Shown here piece after piece: positions 9,128 through 18,557 of a stretch of DNA of 64,000 nt. Source of the DNA: Shewanella atlantica (GTDB taxonomy: Bacteria; Pseudomonadota; Gammaproteobacteria; Enterobacterales; Shewanellaceae); NCBI RefSeq assembly GCF_003966265.1, contig NZ_RXNV01000002.1, positions 310,001 through 374,000 on the forward strand, read 5' to 3'. Position numbers and translations under genes: made by a program. The notes beneath the pieces are model-generated. The model saw nothing but the letters and a program-made list of their open reading frames with translations. It was not told the origin of the DNA and ran no database searches. The stretch's first letter is position 1; every line of letters begins with the position of its first letter.

Positions 9128-9368
9128 AGATTTTTAGTCACGTTTAATGTGTTTGACTCCACATTTAGTCAGGCATTGCCTGCTAACGGGGTCGTACTTT
9201 ACGCAAAACCCATAACGGGGTCAAGCGATAAAACCCAGGATTTCGGCGTTTGCATAATAGATAAACAAATCATGAGATAAGATACGTTTTTTAGCTCTCT
9301 TGTTACCAGTGTTTGCTTCACTTAATGGTTTATTTACTATGTTTTAACCCTGTACTTTAATTAATGTA
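9128..9368. other. Intergenic region between tRNA repeats and cls; no gene seen
   Basis: AT-rich, with no supported ORF. The promoter of the tRNA-Ser transcript should lie at its left end; taaaaat just before the outermost tRNA fragment is a possible -10. A short repeated aacggggtc occurs at about 9185 and 9213. No terminator for cls was recognised. Confidence 0.35.
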
Positions 9369-10826
9369 CTAAAGCAGCGGGCTGAAGAGGTAGAAAAACT
9401 GCTCGATGACCCGTTTATAGACGGGCCGCTTTTGCCAAGCCTTCACATCGATCAGATGAGCATTATCTATGTAAGACTGTTGGAGGAGGTTCATCTGCTC
9501 TGTGAAGCTCAAGTCATCAACAGCCAATGTCACCTCAAAGTTTAACCATAGGCTGCGCATATCCAGATTGACCGTGCCGATGAGGCAGTGACTCTCGTCA
9601 ATGACCACAGACTTTGTATGTAGCAGGCCACCATTAAATCTGTGAATTTTCACCCCGGCACTGAGCAGTTCAGCAAAAAAAGAGCGACTGGCCCATTCCA
9701 CCATGACGGAGTCATTCTTATGAGGAATGATAATGTTAACGCAGACACCACGATGGGAGGCAGCGATAAGTGCTACCAACAGGTTTTCACTGGGGACAAA
9801 GTAAGGTGTAGTGATCACAATTTTATGTTCGGCTTGATATATGCTTTGCAGCAGCACTTCATGGATGATCTCTTCCGGCATACCCGGACCCGATGGGATC
9901 ACCTGTACCATATCGACTTTTTCAGGTTCGGTATGGGGCTTACAAACGGGAGGTTCGGGCAGTTGGCGTTGATTCGTTTCCACCTCCCAATCCCACGATT
10001 GAATGGCATTAAGCAGAGGGACTGTGGTGCCCTTTATTCTGACCATGACATCTATCCATTGGCCGACACCCGAGTTGGTCTTAAAACAGCTTGGGTCGAC
10101 CAGATTCATAGAGCCTGTATAGGCAATGCTATTATCGATAACGACTATTTTTCTGTGCATTCTCAGATCCATACGTCGAAACAGCACTCTGATTGGACTT
10201 ACCTTCAAGGCCCTTGCAATATGGATCCCCTCGGCTTCAAATATGGCCGGCCATTGACTTCTAAAAAATTGATTGCTACCGGCAGAGTCTAATAATAATT
10301 TCACGGATACATTCCGCTTCGCGGCATTAATCAGTGCTAATGCTACGTCATCGGCCATGCCACCGGGGTGCCAGATATAAAACTCCAGATGAATCGTCGA
10401 TTCAGCTCTATCAATATCTTTGATGAGAGAGTTCAGGATCTGCTTGGGTGTCGATTGTAATTCCAGCTTATTGTCGGCTAAAGAGGGGATCCCCAATTGG
10501 TTTTCACACAGGGCGCTGATAGATTGTGCGTGTGAGCTCAAGATATTGGGCCGATACTGGCGAATTTGATAGAGGTGAGCAAACCAATCGGCGTAGGGTT
10601 GATACATATCTTTCGCACGCTGGGCCCGGGTCCTGCCGATATTTTGTTCCCCAAAAAGTAGGTAGGCAAAAATTCCAACGATAGGGATGACATAAATCAC
10701 CATCATCCACGCAAACGAGACACCGACTGAGCGCCGCTTGATAATAATTCTTACGGTAATGCCCGCAATGATGACCCAGTAGAGCAAAATGCCAGCTAAG
10801 GTTAGCAGTTGATAAAAGTGTGCCAT
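9369..10826 (-). CDS. cls: Cardiolipin synthase (ClsA type)
   Basis: 485-residue membrane enzyme that condenses two phosphatidylglycerols to cardiolipin. Two N-terminal membrane helices (about residues 5-65) are followed by two phospholipase D HKD motifs: MHRKIVVIDNSIAYTGSMN and LHTKSVVIDESHCLIGTVN. Length and architecture match ClsA (486 aa in E. coli). The gene stands alone and is divergent from the EEP-family gene. A PLD-type phosphatidylserine synthase lies 40 kb away in this window, so two HKD phospholipid enzymes are encoded here. Confidence 0.95.
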   Translation of the reverse strand: MAHFYQLLTLAGILLYWVIIAGITVRIIIKRRSVGVSFAWMMVIYVIPIVGIFAYLLFGEQNIGRTRAQRAKDMYQPYADWFAHLYQIRQYRPNILSSHAQSISALCENQLGIPSLADNKLELQSTPKQILNSLIKDIDRAESTIHLEFYIWHPGGMADDVALALINAAKRNVSVKLLLDSAGSNQFFRSQWPAIFEAEGIHIARALKVSPIRVLFRRMDLRMHRKIVVIDNSIAYTGSMNLVDPSCFKTNSGVGQWIDVMVRIKGTTVPLLNAIQSWDWEVETNQRQLPEPPVCKPHTEPEKVDMVQVIPSGPGMPEEIIHEVLLQSIYQAEHKIVITTPYFVPSENLLVALIAASHRGVCVNIIIPHKNDSVMVEWASRSFFAELLSAGVKIHRFNGGLLHTKSVVIDESHCLIGTVNLDMRSLWLNFEVTLAVDDLSFTEQMNLLQQSYIDNAHLIDVKAWQKRPVYKRVIEQFFYLFSPLL

Positions 10827-11016
10827 TAATTAATGCGCCAGTATTTAAGAAGAAGCTAAAGAAAAAACATGTGTTTTAGTGTGCATTTAATTGCTGAAAA
10901 ATAACAGGCTTTTTGGACAATAACCAAGCGGTTACCTTATGTATGAAGTAAATTTAATCTTATTCAGTACTTTATAATTAGTGTGTTAATGGTTTTTTCT
11001 TCCTTCAGGAATTATT

Positions 11017-11055
11017 ATGTTATTAAGTGATTTATTTTTTGAAATTGTTGAATGA
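11017..11055 (+). CDS. 12-codon leader ORF coupled to the EEP-family gene
   Basis: ATG at 11017 is preceded by a good Shine-Dalgarno sequence (cagga, 6-nt spacing). The ORF encodes MLLSDLFFEIVE and its TGA overlaps the ATG of the next gene in an ATGA junction (11052-11055). The downstream gene has no Shine-Dalgarno of its own, so its translation probably depends on ribosomes finishing this leader. No similarity to known leaders is recognised; the function is inferred from layout only. Confidence 0.5.
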   Translation: MLLSDLFFEIVE

Positions 11056-11906
11056 AATTTGTCTCAAAACAGCGTCGGTTACTGGCTATAGTTTGTTTTA
11101 TCGCTATTAGCTTTGTCCTGACCTTTAGTGGGGTTAACCACGCTAATGGTACTCCAAAGGTGATGATTAATTTGGTCGAGCCAATTTTTCAAACTCAGTG
11201 TGCACATCCTACCGCCTCCGGTTATCTTGACCTTGACGGCAGGCTTAATGTGTCGGTGTGGAATATCTACAAGCAAAAAAGGAAAAACTGGAAACCAGTG
11301 CTTAAGCGCCTCTCTCATTCCAGCCAGCTGGTTTTACTTCAAGAGGCCGGATTGACCACAGAGATGGTTGATTTTATCAACTCCCACTCATTAAATGTGG
11401 CGATGGCAAAAGCATTCAAACTTTTTGGCACTTCCCTTGGGGTCATGAATTTATCAGACTCAGGAGCCAGTAGTGCATGTGCGTTTCATGCTACAGAGCC
11501 ATTGATAAGGTTCGCAAAATCGGCGCTCGTCACTCATTACCCTCTGTCCAATGGCGAGACACTTCTGGTCGTCAATCTACATGGTATCAATTTTGATTGG
11601 AAACTGACCCGCTATACCGAGCAGTTTGAAGCCTTGAGCCTGGAACTCGGCGGGCATAGCGGGCCGATAATTCTTGCCGGTGACTTCAACACCTGGCGAA
11701 ATGACAGACTCAAGCTTATCTCAGAGTTTGCCAAGCGATTTGGGTTAAGTGAAGCTGAGTATCACTTGGACGAACGTCAGCGTTTCTTCGGCCTGGCTTT
11801 AGATCATCTCTTCTATCGGGGGCTGGATTTCCATCATGCTGAATCTAAAGTGACCGACGCTTCGGATCACAACCCCATTATCGCCCATTTTACACTGAAG
11901 TCGTGA
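11052..11906 (+). CDS. Endonuclease/exonuclease/phosphatase (EEP) family protein, YafD-like
   Basis: 284 residues. An N-terminal hydrophobic signal/anchor (about 8-28) places the domain outside the cytoplasm or anchored in the inner membrane. The EEP catalytic set is complete: Asn in VSVWNIYK, Glu in LLQEAG, His in VNLHGINF, Asp/Asn in GDFNTW, and Asp-His in LDHLFYRG and SDHNPIIA. The family includes nucleases, inositol-phosphate phosphatases and sphingomyelinases, so the substrate is open. The start codon overlaps the stop of a 12-codon ORF with its own ribosome-binding site, and no other Shine-Dalgarno is visible. Translational coupling is therefore likely. Confidence 0.88.
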   Translation: MKFVSKQRRLLAIVCFIAISFVLTFSGVNHANGTPKVMINLVEPIFQTQCAHPTASGYLDLDGRLNVSVWNIYKQKRKNWKPVLKRLSHSSQLVLLQEAGLTTEMVDFINSHSLNVAMAKAFKLFGTSLGVMNLSDSGASSACAFHATEPLIRFAKSALVTHYPLSNGETLLVVNLHGINFDWKLTRYTEQFEALSLELGGHSGPIILAGDFNTWRNDRLKLISEFAKRFGLSEAEYHLDERQRFFGLALDHLFYRGLDFHHAESKVTDASDHNPIIAHFTLKS

Positions 11907-11995
11907 CAGGTGAGTGAGTCGAACCGCTGAATAAATAATAGTTTGAGTGTTATCATAAAGGCATAAGAAAACTCTATTTCCGGCAGGTTACTTTT

Positions 11996-13942
11996 ATGTC
12001 TCAATCTCCCCATGCATTATTACAGACTCACTTTGGGTTTTCTGAATTCAGGAATGGTCAATATGATGTGATCAACCATGTCCTGCAAGGTCATAGCGCC
12101 GCGGCTATCTTTCCTACAGGCTCTGGTAAGTCATTGTGTTATCAATTGCCGGCAATAGCGCTACCCCATCTCACCTTAGTGGTTTCCCCCCTGTTAGCTT
12201 TGATTCAGGACCAGCTGTCATTCCTACAGTCTAAGGGAATTAATGCTGCCAGTATCGACTCCAGTCAGAGTCGGGAACAAACTCTGGAGGTTATGCGTGG
12301 GGTGAGGCTGGGAGAAGTAAAGATATTGATGATCTCTGTTGAGAGACTCAATAACGAGCGTTTCAGACAGTTTATCAGCGAAGTGTCTATTTCGATGCTA
12401 GTGGTCGATGAGGCGCACTGTATCTCCGAGTGGGGTCACAATTTTCGACCCGATTACCTTAAGTTGCCAAGGTACCGTAAAGAGTTGAGCATCCCTCAAA
12501 CTCTGCTGCTGACTGCCACCGCAACCCCTAAGGTGATAGAGGATATGGGCAGTAAATTTGGTATTGACGCTGATAACGTAACCTTGACCGGGTTTTATCG
12601 GCCCAACCTTCACTTAAACGTTAAAGGGGTCGCGAGCCGGGATAAAATTGACCAATTGACGCTATGGCTTAGCTCCAGAGCTCACCAATCCGGCATCATC
12701 TATGTCACGCTTCAACATACTGCTGAATTCGTTGCCGAGATGCTTAACCAGCGCAACATTCCTGCTAAGGCTTATCATGCCGGTATGGCGTCTGAGGTGA
12801 GGCAGTCTATTCAGCATGACTTTATGTCCGGAAAGCAAGAGATTATCGTCGCGACCATTGCCTTTGGGATGGGGATCGATAAGAGCGATATCCGTTTTGT
12901 AGCGCATTATGACCTGCCTAAATCCATCGAAAACTATGCCCAGGAGATTGGTCGTGCAGGACGGGATGGTTTGAACTCCGATTGCTTAGTGCTCGCCAAT
13001 GCCGATAACCTGAGTACTCTGGAAAACTTTGTTTATGGTGACACGCCTGAGCCCTGCGCCATTAGTGTAGTTCTTGATGAGATCCTCAAAGCAGCAGAGT
13101 TGAATTCTGGCCAGCCTCAGTGGGAAGTTGTACTTAACAGCTTGTCTAATCAATCTAATATTCGGCCTCTGTCTTTAAAAACTCTGTTGGTTTACCTCGA
13201 GCTGCTGAACATCATTAAGCCGACATACAGTTATTTTGCCGAGTATAAATTTAAGTATTTAATACCTGAGGCAGAGATCGTCGAGTTCTTTAAAGAGGAG
13301 CGGAGAGACTTTATTCGGGCCATATTTACCAGTGCCGATAAGGCAAAGATATGGTCCAGTGTGAATTTCGAGAAACTTAACACGACTTATGCCAGTGACC
13401 GGCAGCGGGTATTGAAAGCAATCAACTACCTGGACGAAAAGGGAATGATTGAACTGCAAACGAAGCAGATGACTCAGGTTTATCAAATTCTCGATACCCG
13501 GTTTGACCGGGAACAGTTACAAACATCACTGTTCGAACGTTTCAATGATAAAGAGACCAGTGAAGTTAAACGTATTAACCAGTTGATTGGCTTATTTACA
13601 TCGGAGCACTGTTTGAGTCGTCAACTGGCTCACTACTTTGCCGATGACCAGATGACTCAAGATTGTGGTACCTGTTCGGTTTGCCGGGGCGAACAGGCGG
13701 TGTTACCTCCAACTCCTTACCTCAAACCCCTAAATGAGATGGATTTCAATCAAGTCACTGCCGAGGCTGTGTCTAAGTTAGGCAAGTCAACCAGTACCGT
13801 TTTGGTGTCGCGCTTTCTGTGTGGCCTGACGACGCCAATCTTCACTAAATTAAAGTTACGTACCTGCAGAGGGTTTGCCACCTTAGAGAAGTATCGGTTC
13901 AGTGACGTTAAACGTTGGGTTGAATCGTATCTGAACGTTTAG
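11996..13942 (+). CDS. RecQ-family ATP-dependent DNA helicase
   Basis: 648-residue superfamily 2 helicase. Walker A is FPTGSGKSLCYQLPA (near residue 45). Motif II plus the RecQ aromatic loop is DEAHCISEWGHNFRPDY, motif III LLTATATPKV, and motif VI IGRAGRDG. A RecQ zinc-binding segment with four cysteines is present (SEHCL... CGTCSVC, about residues 545-570). The C-terminal ~80 residues do not look like an HRDC domain, so this is probably a RecQ paralogue rather than the canonical RecQ. It would unwind recombination or replication intermediates 3'-5'. It is monocistronic; the nearest clear terminator downstream is at 14052-14091. Confidence 0.9.
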   Translation: MSQSPHALLQTHFGFSEFRNGQYDVINHVLQGHSAAAIFPTGSGKSLCYQLPAIALPHLTLVVSPLLALIQDQLSFLQSKGINAASIDSSQSREQTLEVMRGVRLGEVKILMISVERLNNERFRQFISEVSISMLVVDEAHCISEWGHNFRPDYLKLPRYRKELSIPQTLLLTATATPKVIEDMGSKFGIDADNVTLTGFYRPNLHLNVKGVASRDKIDQLTLWLSSRAHQSGIIYVTLQHTAEFVAEMLNQRNIPAKAYHAGMASEVRQSIQHDFMSGKQEIIVATIAFGMGIDKSDIRFVAHYDLPKSIENYAQEIGRAGRDGLNSDCLVLANADNLSTLENFVYGDTPEPCAISVVLDEILKAAELNSGQPQWEVVLNSLSNQSNIRPLSLKTLLVYLELLNIIKPTYSYFAEYKFKYLIPEAEIVEFFKEERRDFIRAIFTSADKAKIWSSVNFEKLNTTYASDRQRVLKAINYLDEKGMIELQTKQMTQVYQILDTRFDREQLQTSLFERFNDKETSEVKRINQLIGLFTSEHCLSRQLAHYFADDQMTQDCGTCSVCRGEQAVLPPTPYLKPLNEMDFNQVTAEAVSKLGKSTSTVLVSRFLCGLTTPIFTKLKLRTCRGFATLEKYRFSDVKRWVESYLNV

Positions 13943-14051
13943 GGATTGTTGCCCATCAATGTAAGGCATGGCGCTGATAAAAACAGACTTTATTTATGCG
14001 CATGACGCGTTTAGCTGGATGATGCCTGTGAGGGGGACCGAGTTGTAACAC

Positions 14052-14091
14052 AATATTTCAGCTTCAACATCGAAGCTGAAATATTTTTTTA
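14052..14091 (+). terminator. Strong terminator between the helicase and DUF885 genes
   Basis: Perfect 14-bp stem aatatttcagcttc / gaagctgaaatatt with a 6-nt loop, followed by a T run. It lies 110 nt after the helicase stop codon. Confidence 0.85.
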
Positions 14092-14150
14092 TACATGTTT
14101 AACTAAGTCCGAAAAAAATAATAAATTAAACTTTGAACCGGGATAAAAAC

Positions 14151-15929
14151 ATGAAAAAAGCAACACTGTCATTAGCGGTAGCATTGTCATTAACAGCACT
14201 CGCTGGTTGTCAATCTCAAGAGGTAGCTGAGCAGGTGTCACCGGCCTCGATGGCTGCAAGCCAGCAGTTAAGCTTTGCCCAATTTTCAACACAGTTTATT
14301 GATGAGCTATGGAAGCAGGCACCTACATGGGCACTCTATAGTGGCTATCATAAATATGACGGTGTGCTTAAAGTGCCAAACGCGGCTAGTCGTGATGAGG
14401 CAATGAAGTTTAACAAGCAACAGTTGTCGATGTTACAGGCCTTCGATATCGATTCGTTGTCGGCTAATGAACTTATCGATTATCGTCTGATTGAAAACCT
14501 GATTAACCGCGACATCTGGGAGATCACTAAGTTTAAATCCTGGCAGTGGAACCCTGCGTCATATAACGTTGCCGGTGGTTTTGCTCAATTGATCAATGAA
14601 GATTTCGCTCCGCTCGATGATAGGTTGCGCTCAGTATTGGCCCGTATGGAGAATGTACCCGCTTATTACAGTGCCGCTCGGGAGAACATCACTAATCCGA
14701 CTCTTGAGCACACTCAACTGGCTCAGATGCAGAATAAAGGGGCATTTTCAGTATTCTCTGACGACTTACTTTCACAAGTTGAAGGCTCAGGATTAACCAG
14801 TGATGAGAAAGCACTGTTCAGATCCCGCTTCGATGCCGCGACTCAGTCAATCAATGAACATATAGATTGGCTTTCGGTACTGGTCACTAAATTAGAAAAA
14901 GAGGGCGCACGTAGCTTTAGAATTGGTGAAGCGCTTTATGAAGAGAAGTTTTCCTTCGATATACAGGCGGGCATGAGTGCAAAAGGCCTGTATGAAAAAG
15001 CCCTGGCAGATAAAAACCGAGTTCAGGGGGAGATGGCAAAGATAACCGTGAACCTTTGGGACAGATATTTCGACACGCCTAGACCTTTAGATGATAATAA
15101 AGCCACACGTCAGTTGATTGATAAACTCTCCTCTAAGCATGTGAAACGTGAAGATTTTGTCGATGAAGTACGAGCGCAGATCCCGGCGTTGATAAAATTT
15201 GTCAATGAGAAACAGCTTGTTACCTTAGATCCTAAAAAACCGTTAGTCGTACGTGAAACACCAGAATATATGCGAGGTTTTGCCGGCGCCTCTATCAGTG
15301 CTCCCGGTCCTTATGAAAAATCCAGTAATACCTATTACAACGTGACGCCTCTCGATGCCATGGATGATGAGTCAGCTGAAAGTTATCTACGTGAATATAA
15401 CCACTGGATACTGCAGGTACTCAATATTCATGAGGCAATACCAGGCCACTACACTCAACTTGTTTACTCAAATGAGTCTCCGAGCATGGTGAAGAGCCTG
15501 TTTGGTAATGGCGCTATGGTAGAGGGCTGGGCGGTTTACACTGAACGTATGATGCTCGAAGAGGGTTATGGTGATTTTGAGCCCGAGATGTGGCTGATGT
15601 ACTACAAATGGAACCTGCGTGTCATAGCCAACACACTGCTGGATTACAGCATTCAGGTGAAAGGGATGACAGAGGATGAAGCCATAAGCTTAATGACAGA
15701 AGAAGCCTTTCAACAAACTGCCGAAGCCGAAGGCAAGTGGCGTAGGGCAACGTTAAGTCAGGTACAGTTAACCAGCTATTACTCAGGCTACCGTGAAATT
15801 TATGATTTCCGTGAAGAGTTAAAAGAGAAACAGGGTGAGCAGTTTGACCTTAAATCATTCCATGAAAAGTTTTTAAGTTATGGCAGTGCCCCGGTAAAAT
15901 ATGTTCGTCAGCTAATGCTTAATCAGTAA
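14151..15929 (+). CDS. DUF885-family lipoprotein, putative zinc metallopeptidase
   Basis: 592-residue exported lipoprotein. The signal peptide ends in the lipobox LAGC (Cys20), and Glu or Ser after Cys favours outer-membrane sorting. The body is a DUF885 domain. The HEAIPGH motif near residue 427 and the later Glu-containing GWAVYTERMMLEEG form the gluzincin-type zinc site. Related proteins are annotated as peptidases or dipeptidyl carboxypeptidases; the natural substrate is unknown. ATG 14151 was chosen because it begins a perfect lipoprotein signal peptide; an upstream in-frame TTG (14133) has no ribosome-binding site. A terminator follows at 15989. Confidence 0.88.
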   Translation: MKKATLSLAVALSLTALAGCQSQEVAEQVSPASMAASQQLSFAQFSTQFIDELWKQAPTWALYSGYHKYDGVLKVPNAASRDEAMKFNKQQLSMLQAFDIDSLSANELIDYRLIENLINRDIWEITKFKSWQWNPASYNVAGGFAQLINEDFAPLDDRLRSVLARMENVPAYYSAARENITNPTLEHTQLAQMQNKGAFSVFSDDLLSQVEGSGLTSDEKALFRSRFDAATQSINEHIDWLSVLVTKLEKEGARSFRIGEALYEEKFSFDIQAGMSAKGLYEKALADKNRVQGEMAKITVNLWDRYFDTPRPLDDNKATRQLIDKLSSKHVKREDFVDEVRAQIPALIKFVNEKQLVTLDPKKPLVVRETPEYMRGFAGASISAPGPYEKSSNTYYNVTPLDAMDDESAESYLREYNHWILQVLNIHEAIPGHYTQLVYSNESPSMVKSLFGNGAMVEGWAVYTERMMLEEGYGDFEPEMWLMYYKWNLRVIANTLLDYSIQVKGMTEDEAISLMTEEAFQQTAEAEGKWRRATLSQVQLTSYYSGYREIYDFREELKEKQGEQFDLKSFHEKFLSYGSAPVKYVRQLMLNQ

Positions 15930-15988
15930 CTGTCACAGCATTAAAAGCAAGAGTATTGCCAGATAGAGCACTACTACTTGAACCAATA

Positions 15989-16012
15989 AAAGGCCAGAGT
16001 ATTCTGGCCTTT
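15989..16012 (+). terminator. Terminator of the DUF885 gene
   Basis: Perfect 10-bp stem aaaggccaga / tctggccttt with loop gtat; the U-rich tail is weak (tttgctttat). It lies 60 nt after the stop codon. Confidence 0.75.
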
Positions 16013-16182
16013 GCTTTATCTGCTCATAACTCGTCTTAATGCCTTATTGAGCTTATCTCTAACTGTCCAACATCAACCCGATATTAAACTTGTTCACATC
16101 ACAGATTTGAAAAAACAACTGGAAATCCATCAATGCATATAGTAGTGTAAATGATAATAGTTCGTATTTGCAGTAGTGGTAA

Positions 16183-16863
16183 ATGAGAAAAGTATTAGTA
16201 GTAGATGATGATTTGGTTTTCAGAGAGTTGCTCAAAGAAGCATTAGAGTGCGAAGGCCATGAAGTGATCAGCGCCGAAAACGGTATGGAAGCCCTGTCTA
16301 TTCTCGAGCGTGAACTCCCGGACATTATCCTGCTAGATATCATGATGCCAAAATTAGATGGATTTGGATTACTGGCTGCGAGAAAAGATCAGATCCCCGT
16401 GATCGTCATCTCTGCCATCGACAATGAAGATGGAAGGATTAAAGGCTATGAGCTCGGGGCAGATGACTTTTTAACAAAGCCGTTTAGCATAAAGGAGCTT
16501 TTAGTTCGCATGACAGCATTACAACGACGAGTAGAGTTGACCCGTGCAGAGAACCCTGCACAAACAACTTCACAAGACAGTGAAATACTATTTGATGATA
16601 TGCAGTATTGTGTATCGATTGCCTCGCGGGAGGTGGTGTTAACTCAAACCGAATTTAAGTTGTTTAAGTACCTGTTCGAAAGAAAAGGTGAGGTGATCAC
16701 CAAGCAGGAGTTACAACGTAGTGTATTGCAAAAAGATCTTGGACGTTTCGATCGAAATCTCGACATGCACATCAGTAATACCCGCAGAAAACTAGCAGAT
16801 ACTCAGCTACCCAAAACTTTGATCAATACAGTCAGAGGACAAGGTTATAGTTTTGCCTCATAG
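16183..16863 (+). CDS. Orphan OmpR/PhoB-type response regulator
   Basis: 226-residue two-component regulator. The receiver domain (1-115) has the acidic pair in VVDDD, the phospho-acceptor Asp52 in LLDIMMP, the switch Ser in VIVISA, and Lys in FLTKPF. The C-terminal winged-helix domain (about 135-226) is of OmpR/PhoB type (TQTEFKLFKYL, VRGQGYSF). No histidine kinase is adjacent, so its partner must be elsewhere. Neighbouring genes give no hint of the regulon. There is no strong Shine-Dalgarno; the ATG follows gtagtggtaa. Confidence 0.92.
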   Translation: MRKVLVVDDDLVFRELLKEALECEGHEVISAENGMEALSILERELPDIILLDIMMPKLDGFGLLAARKDQIPVIVISAIDNEDGRIKGYELGADDFLTKPFSIKELLVRMTALQRRVELTRAENPAQTTSQDSEILFDDMQYCVSIASREVVLTQTEFKLFKYLFERKGEVITKQELQRSVLQKDLGRFDRNLDMHISNTRRKLADTQLPKTLINTVRGQGYSFAS

Positions 16864-16917
16864 ATGTGCCAACAATGCGTCAACTTATCTCAGAACGGGA
16901 CAAAGTTAATACCTAAT

Positions 16918-16943
16918 AAAGCCGCCATAAGTGTGGCTTTTTT
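16918..16943 (+). terminator. Probable terminator of the response regulator gene
   Basis: Stem aaagcc / ggcttt with an 11-nt loop that may extend internally, followed by a T run (six T including the stem). It is weaker than the other terminators here. Confidence 0.6.
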
Positions 16944-17041
16944 GCTTTTCAGGCTGCTCTAAATGATTTTTTCGTTTATCCTATCCCCAATCTGACAAGT
17001 ACCCTATAACTTGTCTTCATAGTATGAACAAAGGAATCGTT

Positions 17042-18169
17042 ATGCGGATCAGTGCCAATTTTGATGGTGGTAATATTGAAGTCATTAATCAGGACAATAT
17101 TAATGACGTACAACTGGCTATTCGTCCTGATGTAGGTAATGAGTTTTATCAGTGGTTTAATTTTCGTTTAGAGGGGGAAGTCGGTAACCAGTATACCCTG
17201 AATATTATGAATGCCGGTTCTGCCTCTTATACGAAGGGATGGGAAAATTACCAGGCCGTTGCTACCTATGACAGACAGACCTGGTTCCGTCTGCCTACGC
17301 AATATGAAGATGGCAAGCTTACCATTTTAGTTGATTTAGATTGTGATTCGATTCAAATCGCTTACTTTGCCCCATACAGTTATGAACGTCATCAAGATCT
17401 GCTTGCCGCGATTCAGGTTCACCCTCAGGTTAGTCTTGAACACTTAGGACTTACGCTGGACGGTCGCGACCTATCCCTTGTCAAGGTCGGCGACGGAGAC
17501 GAATCTAAAGCCAACATTTGGATCACGGCGCGTCAGCATCCCGGTGAGACCATGGCCGAATGGTTAGTGGAAGGTTTCATTAATAACCTACTCGATAGCG
17601 ATTGCGCTAATGCCAAGGCGCTGCTTGATAAGGCGAACTTTTATATTGTCCCTAACATGAATCCCGATGGTGGCGTACGCGGTCACCTTCGTACTAATGC
17701 AGCCGGGGTGAACCTGAATCGTGAATGGCAGAGCCCGTCATTGGAAAAGAGCCCGGAAGTTTTTCATGTCACCAACAAGATGAAAGAGACTGGTGTCGAT
17801 CTATTTTATGATGTTCATGGCGACGAAGGCTTACCTTTCGTATTTCTGGCAGGTTGTGAAGGTGTACCTTCATACAACGAAAAAATGGCAGCACTTCAGA
17901 AAAAATTCGTGGATGCATTAATTCTCACCAGTGCAGATTTCCAATCTGAGTTTGGTTACGATAAGGATGAGCCGGGTAAGGCTAATCTGACGGTTGCCTC
18001 TAACTGGGTTGCAGAAACCTTTAACTGCCTCTCTAATACACTTGAGATGCCATTTAAAGATAATGACAACATGCCCGATCCTATGGCGGGATGGTCTCCA
18101 GAGCGTTCGATCTATTTAGGCGAAGCTTCCCTAACGGCTATGCTCGCCGTTGTCGATGAGCTGAGATGA
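17042..18169 (+). CDS. M14-family zinc carboxypeptidase (cytosolic carboxypeptidase-like)
   Basis: 375-residue soluble metallopeptidase. An N-terminal beta-sandwich (about 1-110) precedes the M14 catalytic domain, an arrangement typical of the cytosolic carboxypeptidase (CCP/M14D) group. The zinc ligands are His and Glu in ARQHPGETMAEW and His in YDVHGDEG. The substrate-binding block is NPDGGVRGHLRTNAAGVNLN, and the catalytic Glu is in NTLEMPFKD. There is no signal peptide. ATG 17042 is preferred over the in-frame ATG 17024 because AAGGA (17031-17035) sits 6 nt before it. The physiological substrate is unknown. It lies upstream of two small genes on the same strand, separated by a hairpin. 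Confidence 0.9.
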   Translation: MRISANFDGGNIEVINQDNINDVQLAIRPDVGNEFYQWFNFRLEGEVGNQYTLNIMNAGSASYTKGWENYQAVATYDRQTWFRLPTQYEDGKLTILVDLDCDSIQIAYFAPYSYERHQDLLAAIQVHPQVSLEHLGLTLDGRDLSLVKVGDGDESKANIWITARQHPGETMAEWLVEGFINNLLDSDCANAKALLDKANFYIVPNMNPDGGVRGHLRTNAAGVNLNREWQSPSLEKSPEVFHVTNKMKETGVDLFYDVHGDEGLPFVFLAGCEGVPSYNEKMAALQKKFVDALILTSADFQSEFGYDKDEPGKANLTVASNWVAETFNCLSNTLEMPFKDNDNMPDPMAGWSPERSIYLGEASLTAMLAVVDELR

Positions 18170-18174
18170 TCGAG

Positions 18175-18204
18175 TGGGCTTCAGCGCAAGTACTCTGAAG
18201 CCCA
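18175..18204 (+). terminator. Intergenic hairpin after the M14 peptidase gene
   Basis: Perfect 10-bp stem tgggcttcag / ctgaagccca with a 10-nt loop, 5 nt past the stop codon. No T run follows, so it may attenuate or protect the mRNA 3' end rather than fully terminate. Confidence 0.55.
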
Positions 18205-18239
18205 TATTATAAATAGTTTATCTGTCGTTTGAGGTAATG

Positions 18240-18557
18240 ATGGCGTTAATTGAATGCCCAAGTTGTAAGAAGCGGATCTCCAATAAAGCTAAGGAATGTA
18301 GCTCATGCGGTGCAAACCTATCAGGTAATACTGAGTCATTGTCGCTGATAAGCAATATTAAACGTTCGAATCAGTTGATGAATCAAAGTCTGTTATGCAT
18401 GTCTTTGTTTATTGCCGGTGTTGTGGTCTGGTTTTGGGGCGGAGAGCCGGCTGAAGGGATCAGATCCTACATAGCTGGTGGTCTGTTCGTATTAGGCTTT
18501 GTTGGCTACTTAATTACAAGAGTAAGAATCGTCTTGCATAAGCGGAAGAAAGTATGA
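18240..18557 (+). CDS. Small zinc-ribbon membrane protein
   Basis: 105-residue hypothetical protein. The N-terminal zinc ribbon (CPSCKKRISNKAKECSSCG) is followed by two predicted membrane helices (about 48-66 and 75-93) and a basic tail. The function is unknown; similar short zinc-ribbon proteins are common in Shewanella. Tandem ATGs occur at 18237 and 18240; GAGG at 18231-18234 is spaced better for 18240. Its stop overlaps the start of the next gene (ATGA), indicating translational coupling with yeaC. Confidence 0.8.
   Translation: MALIECPSCKKRISNKAKECSSCGANLSGNTESLSLISNIKRSNQLMNQSLLCMSLFIAGVVVWFWGGEPAEGIRSYIAGGLFVLGFVGYLITRVRIVLHKRKKV

Noticed and set aside
14133..14150. Upstream TTG start for the DUF885 lipoprotein
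   Set aside because: No ribosome-binding site, and the ATG at 14151 begins a perfect lipoprotein signal peptide.
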